Positions 46,034 through 53,765 of a DNA stretch of 64,000 nt are shown here, in pieces; positions within the stretch are counted from its first letter, which is position 1, and each line of letters begins with the position of its first letter. Position numbers and translations under genes: made by a program. Under the pieces are notes generated by a model. It had not been told where the DNA came from. It saw only the letters and a program-made list of their open reading frames with translations, and searched no databases. This DNA comes from Leptospira montravelensis (lineage in GTDB: Bacteria > Spirochaetota > Leptospiria > Leptospirales > Leptospiraceae): contig NZ_RQFO01000011.1 of the NCBI RefSeq assembly GCF_004770045.1, forward strand, positions 1-64,000. Direction: 5' to 3'.

Positions 46034-46857
46034 TATCTCTAGCTTATTCTCCATGTCCCAATGACACTTTCCTTTTCTACCACCTGATTCGTAATACAAG
46101 TTACCCAGTAAAAGAAGAATTATACGATGTAGAAAATTTAAACGAATTTGCTTTCCAAGGAAAATTTCCCGTCACCAAACTTTCCTTTGCTGCTTATTTT
46201 CATATTATTGATAAATACATTTTACTTGAAACCGGATCAGCACTAGGAAGAGGATGCGGCCCGATACTCATCCGAAAGAAAAATTCCAAAACAGATCTTT
46301 CTAATTATAAAAAACTCTACATCCCAGGGAAATTAACCACAGCAAACCTTCTATTATCCTTATATACCAATGGAAAACAGAACCCAACCCCATTACGTTA
46401 TGATGAGATCATTCCCAAAGTAATGACCGAGGATGATAGCCTTGGGGTGATCATTCACGAGGAACGTTTTACTTACGAAGCAAGAGGTATGGAAAAGGTG
46501 GTGGATCTTGGGGAATGGTGGGAAAAATCAACAGGATATCCCATCCCTCTGGGTGCCATAGCCATTCGACGAGACATTCCAAGAGAAGAGGCACTCAGGT
46601 TCCAATCCAACTTGAGACAAAGCCTAAGTGATGCCTACAAAGAACCCAAAGAAATGATGGATTACATTCGAACTAATTCACAAAACAAAGAAGATGCGGT
46701 AATCAAATCTCATATCAATTTATATGTTAATGAATTCACAAAAACTTTAGGAGAAGAAGGCCACAGTGCAGTGGAGTATCTATTACAAAGAGCAATTGAG
46801 GCAGGTTTTATTAAAAAACCCACCTCATCGTTGCCATTATTTTTAGGAGAAAGTTAG
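46030..46857 (+). CDS. mqnD: 1,4-dihydroxy-6-naphthoate synthase-like (MqnD), futalosine menaquinone pathway
   Basis: A protein of about 275 residues of the MqnA/MqnD periplasmic-binding-fold family. It begins MISLAYSPCPNDTFLF; the SPCPNDTF motif is specific to MqnD, which converts cyclic de-hypoxanthine futalosine to 1,4-dihydroxy-6-naphthoate. Other conserved parts are KLSFAAYF and LGRGCGPILI. The ATG at 46030 overlaps the previous stop (ATGA) and gives the typical family N-terminus; an AAGGAG lies 15 bases upstream. Its presence implies menaquinone is made via futalosine. Confidence 0.9.
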   Translation: MISLAYSPCPNDTFLFYHLIRNTSYPVKEELYDVENLNEFAFQGKFPVTKLSFAAYFHIIDKYILLETGSALGRGCGPILIRKKNSKTDLSNYKKLYIPGKLTTANLLLSLYTNGKQNPTPLRYDEIIPKVMTEDDSLGVIIHEERFTYEARGMEKVVDLGEWWEKSTGYPIPLGAIAIRRDIPREEALRFQSNLRQSLSDAYKEPKEMMDYIRTNSQNKEDAVIKSHINLYVNEFTKTLGEEGHSAVEYLLQRAIEAGFIKKPTSSLPLFLGES

Positions 46858-49353
46858 CATACAAAGGATGTTTCCTTTGTCGCGTTTACAAGCTTCAATT
46901 GCCTTAGCCACAAGCATCCCAGGTTTTAATTTCGAAGGATCTGCTTTCACGGCATGACCAGAAGCAAGTCCTGAAACTAAAAGGTCTCCCGGATAAATGG
47001 GAACTTGCGATGCATCCACGTGAATTTTGGTAATCCCAAGAAGTGCCACAAGAACATATTCTACTGCCTTTTCTTGTTTTCCAAATACCACATAGGCATT
47101 GGAAACACAGACACCGATTACATTAGTAGAGTAGGGGTGTTTTGATCTTCCCAAAACGCCAGGTTCTTCTGTGGCAACCAGAAGGTCTCCCGCAGTCACA
47201 ACATCTTTTCCATCCAATCTAAAATAACGAGCAATACATTCCTCGCCACCTTCTTTTGTTATACGAAGATTCCCTTCAAATAAAGACTCTCCATTTGCAT
47301 AAATAGCTTTACCCGAACCAGGAAGTTCCATCTCAGGAATACCTTTCCCATCTACAACTAAAGCAAAATCTGATTGAGAGAGAAACCTACCACCTGGTGC
47401 CGTTGTACCGGCACCCAAAATTCCTGCCGATTGTTTGGCTGACTTTCCTTTGGAAATTCCATACACTCCCACGAAATCCCCAAACCCTGTGACACCGGTT
47501 CCAGAGGATACACCCACAACACCGGTTCCTACTTTTGTATTTTTGCCGTAAATGATTGTGTCATTTGTTTGTGGCGGTACAAACCCTTTAGAACTTGCTT
47601 CTGCTTCTCCTGTGATTTTCAAAAGACCTGTATGTGAGTTAAAATCATGTTCTTTTTCTGCATAAGGATGTGTATGTGGTTTTGGATCCCTCTTATCGGA
47701 TAACCTTGGGTCATCCGAAAGAACCACCTTACCGGGAACAGCTTCTCCATGATTTGCCAGTAACACAATTCCCGCTTCTTGGAAGCCTGCTTTCGCCAAA
47801 CGTTTGTCATCTCCCTGAACAACTGTTCCTGGTTTTGTTTCCCCTGAATGGGCTAGTTGCACAATTCCATGTAATTCTGTGCTAGCATGTTTGAGACGTT
47901 TGTCGTTTCCTTGTACTACTGTATCTGATTCTTCACCACCATTTGGTGCTAATTGTACAATACCTTTCGAAGTGTTTGTTGCGTCTCTGAGCCTAGGATC
48001 ATCACCGGTAACCACCTTATCAACGGCAACTTCTCCTGAATCAGCAAGTTGAACCAATCCGATAGATTTTTTTGTAGCGACTCGAAGACGAGAATCATTT
48101 CCTTGGACCGCCACACCGGGACGAGTCTCGCCATCTAACGCAAGTTCCACGATTCCGGGATGATCTGTCGAAGCATTACGCAAACGTTCATCATCAGATT
48201 GTACGACAAGTCCAGGCCTTGCTTCTCCACTTCTGGATAATCGAACTAAGCCATGAGTGAGTTCAGTGGCGATTTTTAGGCGTTTATCATTTCCTTGGAC
48301 CGCAACCCCAGGTTTTTCTTCCCCGTCAGATGCCAATTCCACAATTCCACGATATTCCGTAGTAGCATCCCTAAGGCGTCTGTCATTGGCCTGAACCACA
48401 ACACCCTCTTTTACTTCTCCATCCACAGCAAGGCGGATGATTCCTGACCTAAGGACAGAAGCATAGGGAAGAGGCTCTCTTGTTGGTCCACCGTAGTCTT
48501 TTTTATCAGGACTAGAGTATAACTCAAGTTCGATGACTTCCGTTACGTAATCTTTTTTATTTTGTTGTTTTTCTTGGATAAAAACTAATTTAAGAAATCG
48601 TAAGTTGACAGCAGAGAACCTCCACTTATACCAAGTTCCTGGTTCAGATAAAAAGAAGTTCTCTTCATGGAGTTGGTGCCATGTAATATCATCTTCGCTA
48701 TAATAAGCAACAAACCGTTCAGGAAAATTTGTAATCGGATCATTTTTGGTTAGCATCCGCATCTCTTCAATACGATTCACTGAACCCATATCCAAAATTA
48801 AATATTCTTCTTCGGGTTCTTCTTTCTTTTTAGAGGACCAACCATAATCAGGTCTTGTATCAAATAGATTCTCTTTCACATAGAGTCTGTCCAGTTCCGA
48901 ACTTGCTTGGACAGATTGCACTCCAGTGATTAGAATCTTTAATTGACCAAAACTAATCCGATTTTTTCCGTTACTTGCCTTTCTTGAAATCTTAGAAACA
49001 AATTTCACATAACGAGCGCTAGTAAGGGAAAAAAGCCATTTGGCAGAAGTTTTAAAAGATTTTCTAAATGATGATTCTTGTAAAATAGGTTCCCAGTTTT
49101 TTCCATCATGGGATAATTCAAACCGGAAAGAGTCAGGAAAAAAATCCAATCCATCCTTTCCGGGTAATAATTCAATCCCATTGAAATAAACCACATCATC
49201 AAACTGGAAGATGATCGAGGAAAGTGAGGACTGCTCCTTTTCCTCAAAAAAGGATAAAAATTCGTCATTTTTAACTTCGAAAGTTCCCGTTGTGGAAACA
49301 GATTTGATTGGTAGAGAGTAGGGGTGGCTTGTGCGTATTAAATGATCTTTCAT
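46843..49353 (-). CDS. Discoidin-like / tail-fibre-repeat protein
   Basis: An 836-residue protein. The first part (about 1-145 and 150-282) holds two discoidin (F5/8 type C)-like carbohydrate-binding regions. Residues 304-559 are eight tandem 32-residue repeats with the pattern GIVQLAxxGE ... VVQGxDxRL, like the repeats of phage tail fibres. The rest (about 560-836) has tail-fibre-like strands (HTHPYAEKEHDFNSHTGLL, key residues H-x-H-P-Y) and a Gly/Val-rich end. There is no signal peptide, so how it reaches its place is unclear. It overlaps mqnD by 15 bp. Confidence 0.78.
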   Translation of the reverse strand: MKDHLIRTSHPYSLPIKSVSTTGTFEVKNDEFLSFFEEKEQSSLSSIIFQFDDVVYFNGIELLPGKDGLDFFPDSFRFELSHDGKNWEPILQESSFRKSFKTSAKWLFSLTSARYVKFVSKISRKASNGKNRISFGQLKILITGVQSVQASSELDRLYVKENLFDTRPDYGWSSKKKEEPEEEYLILDMGSVNRIEEMRMLTKNDPITNFPERFVAYYSEDDITWHQLHEENFFLSEPGTWYKWRFSAVNLRFLKLVFIQEKQQNKKDYVTEVIELELYSSPDKKDYGGPTREPLPYASVLRSGIIRLAVDGEVKEGVVVQANDRRLRDATTEYRGIVELASDGEEKPGVAVQGNDKRLKIATELTHGLVRLSRSGEARPGLVVQSDDERLRNASTDHPGIVELALDGETRPGVAVQGNDSRLRVATKKSIGLVQLADSGEVAVDKVVTGDDPRLRDATNTSKGIVQLAPNGGEESDTVVQGNDKRLKHASTELHGIVQLAHSGETKPGTVVQGDDKRLAKAGFQEAGIVLLANHGEAVPGKVVLSDDPRLSDKRDPKPHTHPYAEKEHDFNSHTGLLKITGEAEASSKGFVPPQTNDTIIYGKNTKVGTGVVGVSSGTGVTGFGDFVGVYGISKGKSAKQSAGILGAGTTAPGGRFLSQSDFALVVDGKGIPEMELPGSGKAIYANGESLFEGNLRITKEGGEECIARYFRLDGKDVVTAGDLLVATEEPGVLGRSKHPYSTNVIGVCVSNAYVVFGKQEKAVEYVLVALLGITKIHVDASQVPIYPGDLLVSGLASGHAVKADPSKLKPGMLVAKAIEACKRDKGNILCMLTFS
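47677..48444 (-). repeat. Eight tandem 96-bp (32-residue) coding repeats
   Basis: An in-frame array within the discoidin/tail-fibre-like gene. Each unit begins GIV or GLV, has G-E about ten residues later, then a VV-Q segment and D-x-R-L. The units diverge at the protein level (often A-T/S-x at the end), so they are old duplications rather than recent slippage. Protein lengths per unit are constant, which points to structural selection. Confidence 0.85.
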
Positions 49354-49404
49354 TGCGCTTTTTAATGCTGATTCCTTCCAAAAATTACCGTTTTTCTATC
49401 CAGT

Positions 49405-50316
49405 CTATCGAATTTCACTGAGTCTCGATCCTTCTTCTTTCTCTGAGAAAACAACGAGTACTGCTGGTTTTACTCGTTCCGTGAAATACATATTCACAAT
49501 TTGCCGAAGATGCCCTTGCAAAGGAGAGGTAACTACGATCACATTTCCATCAATTTGAACCTGCACTCTTTCAAGCTGACTCCAAGAAGATTGAGTGAGT
49601 TCCTTTCCTGCCCAAGCCAAAAAACCAGTCCAAGAGGCTGGATGAGATAGGGTTTCTTCCACTGGATGTTTCTGCTCAGTTTTAATCACTTCTTGTCTTT
49701 GTGTAGAAATGAGTTCCCGACAAAGAGATTGAACATAAGAGGCATTCGTTTCCATATGTAAAGACACCGCTTTTTTATAAGCTTCAAGGGCGATTTCGGG
49801 GCCAAAAAGCTCCACTAAAGTTTCAAATGCTTTTTTCTCTTCTTTTTCCTTACCTAATTCGCCAGGCGAGGGTGCATTGTTTGTATTAGATATAGTTATA
49901 TTAATATGGTTTGGGGTTCCGTTTGCACCCCCCTTATCGTCCCATTTCGACCTCTCAGGCAGGCCGATTTCGGGCCCTCTGGAGTGTATGTTTGTATCCC
50001 CCAGGGGGGTAATTTTGGAACCCTCATAGTGAAAGGAAAAGTGGTATCTGGTAGAGGTTCGTCCGTTCCCAGGTATTTGGAAGAGTAACCCTGCTTTTGT
50101 GAGTTCCTTTTTTGCGGATACAATGGATTTTTTGGTTTTGAAGCCTGTGAGTCTCATCAAGGTTTCCGTATTGGGCCAAACCGGTTTGAAATTGTAGTCA
50201 CTGAATTTTAATAGAACCGGGTAAAGTGTTTTGGCTGCATGGGATAGCTCTGCCCAAACACCTGAATCTATGATGTCGGTCATCAGACGGATATAGGGAT
50301 GCCGCTGGTCGCTCAC
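49405..50316 (-). CDS. HTH-type replication initiator-like protein (plasmid Rep type)
   Basis: A 303-residue protein. The N-terminal third has a winged-HTH pattern (WAELSHAAKTLYPVLLKFSDY, then NTETLMRLTGFKTKKSIVSAKKEL) as in plasmid replication proteins and DnaD-type primosome proteins. The middle is a linker and the C-terminal half is helical. It lies next to parB-parA on the same strand, which is the layout of plasmid or phage replicons. A GTG start follows GGAGGAG at six bases. The initiator role is inferred from context; a chromosomal regulator is the alternative. Confidence 0.7.
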   Translation of the reverse strand: MSDQRHPYIRLMTDIIDSGVWAELSHAAKTLYPVLLKFSDYNFKPVWPNTETLMRLTGFKTKKSIVSAKKELTKAGLLFQIPGNGRTSTRYHFSFHYEGSKITPLGDTNIHSRGPEIGLPERSKWDDKGGANGTPNHINITISNTNNAPSPGELGKEKEEKKAFETLVELFGPEIALEAYKKAVSLHMETNASYVQSLCRELISTQRQEVIKTEQKHPVEETLSHPASWTGFLAWAGKELTQSSWSQLERVQVQIDGNVIVVTSPLQGHLRQIVNMYFTERVKPAVLVVFSEKEEGSRLSEIR

Positions 50317-50377
50317 AAAAGCTCCTCCGCTTTTTCTGCAAAAATGAAACCAAATTTAAGCAAATTTTGCGAAGGAG

Positions 50378-50411
50378 TTGACATTATCTGACATAATGTT
50401 AATTATGTCTC
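50378..50411. promoter_or_regulatory. Overlapping divergent promoters with a 20-bp palindrome
   Basis: On the + strand TTGACA (50378-50383) and AATTAT (50401-50406) are 17 bp apart. On the - strand GAGACA (50411-50406) and GATAAT (50388-50383) are also 17 bp apart. The two promoters cover the same DNA, so they should compete. Between them is the perfect 8-4-8 palindrome GACATAATGTTAATTATGTC (50390-50409), a good operator. The minus promoter would serve the replication gene, the plus promoter the small RNA. Confidence 0.55.
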
Positions 50412-50412
50412 A

Positions 50413-50468
50413 TCCAACAACATTCCTTCGGGAAACCCCGACCCCCTGGTGTACCAGGGGATTTTTTT
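50413..50468 (+). ncRNA. Predicted small RNA of the replication region (ctRNA candidate)
   Basis: About 56 nt, from just after the + promoter to the terminator. Two hairpins are visible: TTCC-TTCG-GGAA (50423-50434), a UUCG tetraloop, and the terminator stem. The region is non-coding on this strand. A minus-strand promoter at 50584-50557 would give a replication-gene leader that covers the complement of this RNA, so it may act as a countertranscribed RNA that limits replication. Predicted from sequence alone. Confidence 0.5.
50443..50468 (+). terminator. Intrinsic terminator of the small RNA
   Basis: A perfect 8-bp stem with a 2-base loop, CCCCTGGTGTACCAGGGG (50443-50460), followed by ATTTTTTT. 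This is a textbook rho-independent terminator on the + strand. No + strand gene ends nearby, so a short transcript that starts after 50316 is the simplest source. Confidence 0.8.
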
Positions 50469-50556
50469 ATATTTTGGGTTGGGATACTACAGATCCCCCG
50501 TCTCTTGGATCGACAAGAAACGGTTGCTCAAACTTAAATTACTTTTATTATGTCAC

Positions 50557-50584
50557 ATTATTGTCGGATTCCGGCAGATGTCAA
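50557..50584 (-). promoter_or_regulatory. Promoter for a long leader of the replication gene, with parS-like half-palindrome
   Basis: On the minus strand TTGACA (50584-50579) and AATAAT (50562-50557) are 16 bp apart, six of six and five of six matches to consensus. The spacer holds a degenerate copy of the palindrome found upstream of parA (7-1-7, one mismatch, 50562-50576 on the + strand). Transcription would start near 50550 and read through the complement of the small RNA into the replication gene. It also implies control by ParB, as an inference. The rest of the 50470-50659 gap holds only AT-rich DNA and a doubled AGTACT motif. Confidence 0.5.
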
Positions 50585-50659
50585 GTTCGTACAGCATTTT
50601 TCCTGGAGGGTACTATAAATTTTTTTCCTAAGTACTTGACTGCTTAGTACTCGTTTAGG

Positions 50660-51481
50660 TTATGCCGAGTCCCCGTATTTTTTTGCCAGTTCTTTTCGGA
50701 TGAATTTATATATATCACCAAGTAAGATTTCATCTTCTGATAGGATCTGAATGCCCGTCCCAGTCCTCCGGATTTTGTAGCCGGAGTAGGCAGAGTTTTT
50801 TGCTAAATTTGTCTCCCCGGATTTGACCTGTTTATTGAAATCTTTGGCGTCTTTGACAGTTTTGAGAGCTCCTTTATGAAATAGAGCCAGGAAGTCATCA
50901 AGGCTTCCTTTTTTTGCCGCCTGGGCTGCTTGTACCAAAAGGTTCTTATTATAGATTTCGTTCTTTTTGCATTTCTCGAGTTCTTCTTTGGACATGGAAG
51001 TTATCGAAAGGACTTCCGTCATATAACTGCGACTTTTCCCGAATAGGTCTCCAAGTTCTTGGTCTGTGTAGTTATGGGAATTTTTTAGAAATAAGAGAGC
51101 GTCCACCTCTTCATAAGGGGATAAGTTTTCTCTTTGAAGATTTTCGATGACTGCTAATTTATAAATTTCTTTATCAGGGCGGTTAAGGATTTTGCATTCG
51201 ATTTCGGCCCAACCTAGCGACTTAGCAGCATGGTAACGCCTTTCGCCTGCAATAATTTTGTAATTCCCTTCTCTTTCCCCTTTGGACACTATGATGGGTT
51301 GTAAAAGTCCATCGACCTTTAGTGTCTGTGCCAGTTCCTCAATTCCCTTTTTTCTTTCTTGTCTTGGTTGGTATTCTGAGGGTTGGATTCTATCCATCCG
51401 AATTGTTCGGATGGTTCCATCTAAATTTTCTGCCTGATAAATGTCAGCCAGAGTGCCGAGGCGTTTACTTTTTAAGCTCAT
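50660..51481 (-). CDS. parB: ParB-family partition protein (locus 2)
   Basis: A 273-residue ParB with the box AGERRYHAAKSLGWAEIE and the central HTH (TDQELGDLFGKSRSYMTEVLS). The N-terminal IRMDRIQPSEYQPRQERKK is also canonical. It overlaps parA by 17 bp and has GGAGG seven bases before the ATG. It differs in sequence from the parB of locus 1. It probably binds the palindromes upstream of parA. Confidence 0.93.
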   Translation of the reverse strand: MSLKSKRLGTLADIYQAENLDGTIRTIRMDRIQPSEYQPRQERKKGIEELAQTLKVDGLLQPIIVSKGEREGNYKIIAGERRYHAAKSLGWAEIECKILNRPDKEIYKLAVIENLQRENLSPYEEVDALLFLKNSHNYTDQELGDLFGKSRSYMTEVLSITSMSKEELEKCKKNEIYNKNLLVQAAQAAKKGSLDDFLALFHKGALKTVKDAKDFNKQVKSGETNLAKNSAYSGYKIRRTGTGIQILSEDEILLGDIYKFIRKELAKKYGDSA

Positions 51482-52217
51482 TTAAAACCTCCTCAATAAA
51501 ACCTTCATACTCTTGGGACTGGCGTGAAGTCTTGTTGTAGTCAAAGACAGATTTTTTTGCCAGGTGGCTTTCCCCGATGGCCACCCCATCAGAGATCGTA
51601 TGTTCAAAGATACGGAAGTATTTGGTCAAAACTGGGAGGATGGTTTTGGTAAGCAAAGTCTGTGGTTTGAGTTGGGTGATGAGGGCACCTAAAATTTCTA
51701 GGTCAGGATTGATCCTCTTTTTGATTGAGGAAATGGTTTGTTGTAATCCCATAATTCCATCCATTGAGAATTTTTCTGCCTGGAGTGGGATGAGGACATA
51801 GTTGGCGGCGACTAGGCTGTTTACCGTGAAGATAGAAAGAGAAGGGGGACAGTCAATAATCACGAAATCAAATTCTTTAATGGCTGAAAGTGAATCTCTT
51901 AAAATATACGGAGCCTCTACTGAGTTCACGGATACTGTTTCCATCTCCGCCAAGCGCATGCTAGACGGTGCGACCCACAAATGCTCGTTATATGCTGGGG
52001 TAATGATCTCTTTAAGGTTTGCGGAATTTTGGAACAGGTGTGCCAAATCTTTTTCGACCGTCTCTGGGTTTAAAAAAATTCCGGTGGAATTGGCCTGCGG
52101 ATCCATATCGATGAGTAGGGTTTTAAGATTGCGACGGGCCAACCCCATAGCAAGATTCAAAGAAGTCGTTGTTTTTCCTTCTCCGCCTTTTTGGTTTGCA
52201 ACTGCAATGGTGATCAT
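51465..52217 (-). CDS. parA: ParA-family partition ATPase (locus 2)
   Basis: A 250-residue Soj-type ParA without an N-terminal HTH. The deviant Walker A is NQKGGEGKTT at 8-17 (Glu, as in locus 1), followed by LLIDMDPQANSTG and FVIIDCPPSLS. Small ParAs of this type segregate plasmids and chromosomes with ParB on the nucleoid. It is divergent from the GAF/AAA gene, with two 16-bp palindromes in the shared upstream region. Confidence 0.94.
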   Translation of the reverse strand: MITIAVANQKGGEGKTTTSLNLAMGLARRNLKTLLIDMDPQANSTGIFLNPETVEKDLAHLFQNSANLKEIITPAYNEHLWVAPSSMRLAEMETVSVNSVEAPYILRDSLSAIKEFDFVIIDCPPSLSIFTVNSLVAANYVLIPLQAEKFSMDGIMGLQQTISSIKKRINPDLEILGALITQLKPQTLLTKTILPVLTKYFRIFEHTISDGVAIGESHLAKKSVFDYNKTSRQSQEYEGFIEEVLNELKK

Positions 52218-52327
52218 CTATCTCTATTTTCCCTTCCCAAATGGTATGCTTTCCTGCCGAAAATTTGGGATCAATTGTATTTTTAGAAAGGAGCAAAAAA
52301 AGGATTTTTTCCCCATTCTATCTCCAT

Positions 52328-52343
52328 TGTCGGACATCCGACA
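52328..52343. promoter_or_regulatory. 16-bp palindrome copy 1 (parS/operator candidate, locus 2)
   Basis: TGTCGGACATCCGACA, a perfect 7-2-7 inverted repeat, identical to the copy at 52379. It is in the 229-bp gap between parA and the divergent gene. A degenerate copy lies near the replication gene at 50562. The likely reader is ParB of locus 2, which is an inference. Confidence 0.6.
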
Positions 52344-52378
52344 TACTGAAAATTAGCAAAAACTATCTCCTCTCTTTT

Positions 52379-52394
52379 TGTCGGACATCCGACA
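52379..52394. promoter_or_regulatory. 16-bp palindrome copy 2 (parS/operator candidate, locus 2)
   Basis: The second TGTCGGACATCCGACA, 51 bp after the first, i.e. close to five helical turns, so both would face the same side of the DNA. It is followed by a TTGACA at 52412-52417, which has no good -10 partner. The rest of the gap shows no other feature. Confidence 0.6.
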
Positions 52395-52446
52395 TTCAAA
52401 TAGGTACGTACTTGACAAAGTGATTAAATTTAAACAGTTTCATAGC

Positions 52447-53763
52447 ATGCCTTCTCAAGCCATTTCCCTGCTTGCCTCAGACAAAACAGGCAAGGATTGG
52501 ATGGATTCTGTCCTTCCAATTTTGTGGGAAAGGTTATGTACTGAGTTAGGTCTTTCTTCCGGTGTGGTGGTTTTAAAAATAGAGGAAGAGGATTCCTTTT
52601 ATGAATCAGCTAGTTTTGGTTATGGGGAAGATGGCTTTTATTATTCATTTTTAAACCGTGATTCATTGCATTGGGAAGAGTTGATGCGCTCCCAAGAGCC
52701 CGTCTTTTTCTCTGGCACTGAGTTTGAATTGTTTGGTAAAAAGACAAATGCTATAGCCATTCGGATTCGGTCTGGGCAAAAAGAGATAGGTTTCCTTCTT
52801 GTGGAAATAGAAGAATCTTATGCTCTCCCGGTGAGTATCTTTCTTAGCCTTCTCGCGGAAAAGGTAGGAAATGAATGGGGTAGAACTCAAGAGCTACCCG
52901 TCGTCAAAGTGGACTCATATTCTGAAAATTCGCATTTTTTATACCGTAAGGAAATTCCCAATTTAGAGCTGGCAACCAAAGAATTTTCGAAGCAGAAAAT
53001 CTTAACCATTCTCGGTCCTTCCGGTTCAGGGAAGAAAACCTTGGCGAAATGGATCCACCAATCTGCATTGCCTGGTGCTCCCATCCTCGTTATTGAATCC
53101 TTACCTGACCACTTTGGAAAATTGGAAAAAGCTTTGGCCCTTTGGGGAAGTGAGTCACGACAAGGAAGTATAGTTCTTACGGGGATTCAAAGTTTGAATT
53201 TGGGGCAGCAGCAAATCCTCCTCGATTGGTGGTCGAAGTCCGGATATTCTGGGTCCTTATTTTTGCTCGGCCCTGAAGGAATGGGGCAAGAATTGTTACC
53301 AGAATTTGAAAGATTTTTGCAAAAAAATTCGTTGGTACTACCATCCCTTAGGTTCCTTCCCAAAGCAAAATTGCAAACTTTGGTTCAAGCGATATTTGAA
53401 GAATTATGTAATTCTCAGAACCGATTGGGTTTGCATTTAGGGGCTATGAGTTTGCAGGAATTGATATCAAGATCTTATTCGGAAAATTTTACAGATTTAA
53501 GGAATGCCATTTTAACTGGGATTCTGACCTGCAGGTCAAACCAGGTGGAGCCTTCAGATTTGGAGCCTGGAAAATCCAAGATGGATTTGGAGATTCCCGA
53601 TGCAGAAGATTTAGACTTGCGGCGTGGAACCGAGGCCTTAGAAAGGCAGAAGATTCTGCTTGCCATGCGAATCTTTTCGGGCAACCAAATCCGGATGGCA
53701 AAGGCCTTGGGCATTTCGAGGGGATCCCTCCAATATAAAATGAAACAACTTGGTTTAATGTAA
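52447..53763 (+). CDS. GAF-like / AAA / Fis-HTH regulator-like protein
   Basis: A protein of about 438 residues. The N-terminal 150 look like a GAF-type sensor fold, then an AAA-like ATPase region with Walker A ILGPSGSGKKTLAKW (about 190-204 of the longer form). At the end is a Fis-type HTH (ILLAMRIFSGNQIRMAKALGISRGSLQYKMKQLGLM; key residues ALGISRGSLQYK). The loop motif GAFTGA needed to contact sigma-54 is not seen, so a sigma-54 activator role is doubtful. The ATG at 52447 is used because the upstream in-frame TTG lies inside the palindrome. It is divergent from parA of locus 2. Confidence 0.7.
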   Translation: MPSQAISLLASDKTGKDWMDSVLPILWERLCTELGLSSGVVVLKIEEEDSFYESASFGYGEDGFYYSFLNRDSLHWEELMRSQEPVFFSGTEFELFGKKTNAIAIRIRSGQKEIGFLLVEIEESYALPVSIFLSLLAEKVGNEWGRTQELPVVKVDSYSENSHFLYRKEIPNLELATKEFSKQKILTILGPSGSGKKTLAKWIHQSALPGAPILVIESLPDHFGKLEKALALWGSESRQGSIVLTGIQSLNLGQQQILLDWWSKSGYSGSLFLLGPEGMGQELLPEFERFLQKNSLVLPSLRFLPKAKLQTLVQAIFEELCNSQNRLGLHLGAMSLQELISRSYSENFTDLRNAILTGILTCRSNQVEPSDLEPGKSKMDLEIPDAEDLDLRRGTEALERQKILLAMRIFSGNQIRMAKALGISRGSLQYKMKQLGLM

Positions 53764-53765
53764 AG

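Noticed and set aside
47677..48444. Recent tandem DNA repeat or assembly artefact in the repeat gene
   Set aside because: Units are constant in length but well diverged in sequence, so they are old coding repeats.
50378..50647. 89-residue + strand frame over the replication control region
   Set aside because: It would include the terminator stem and T-run as codons and has no ribosome site; the small-RNA reading explains the region better.
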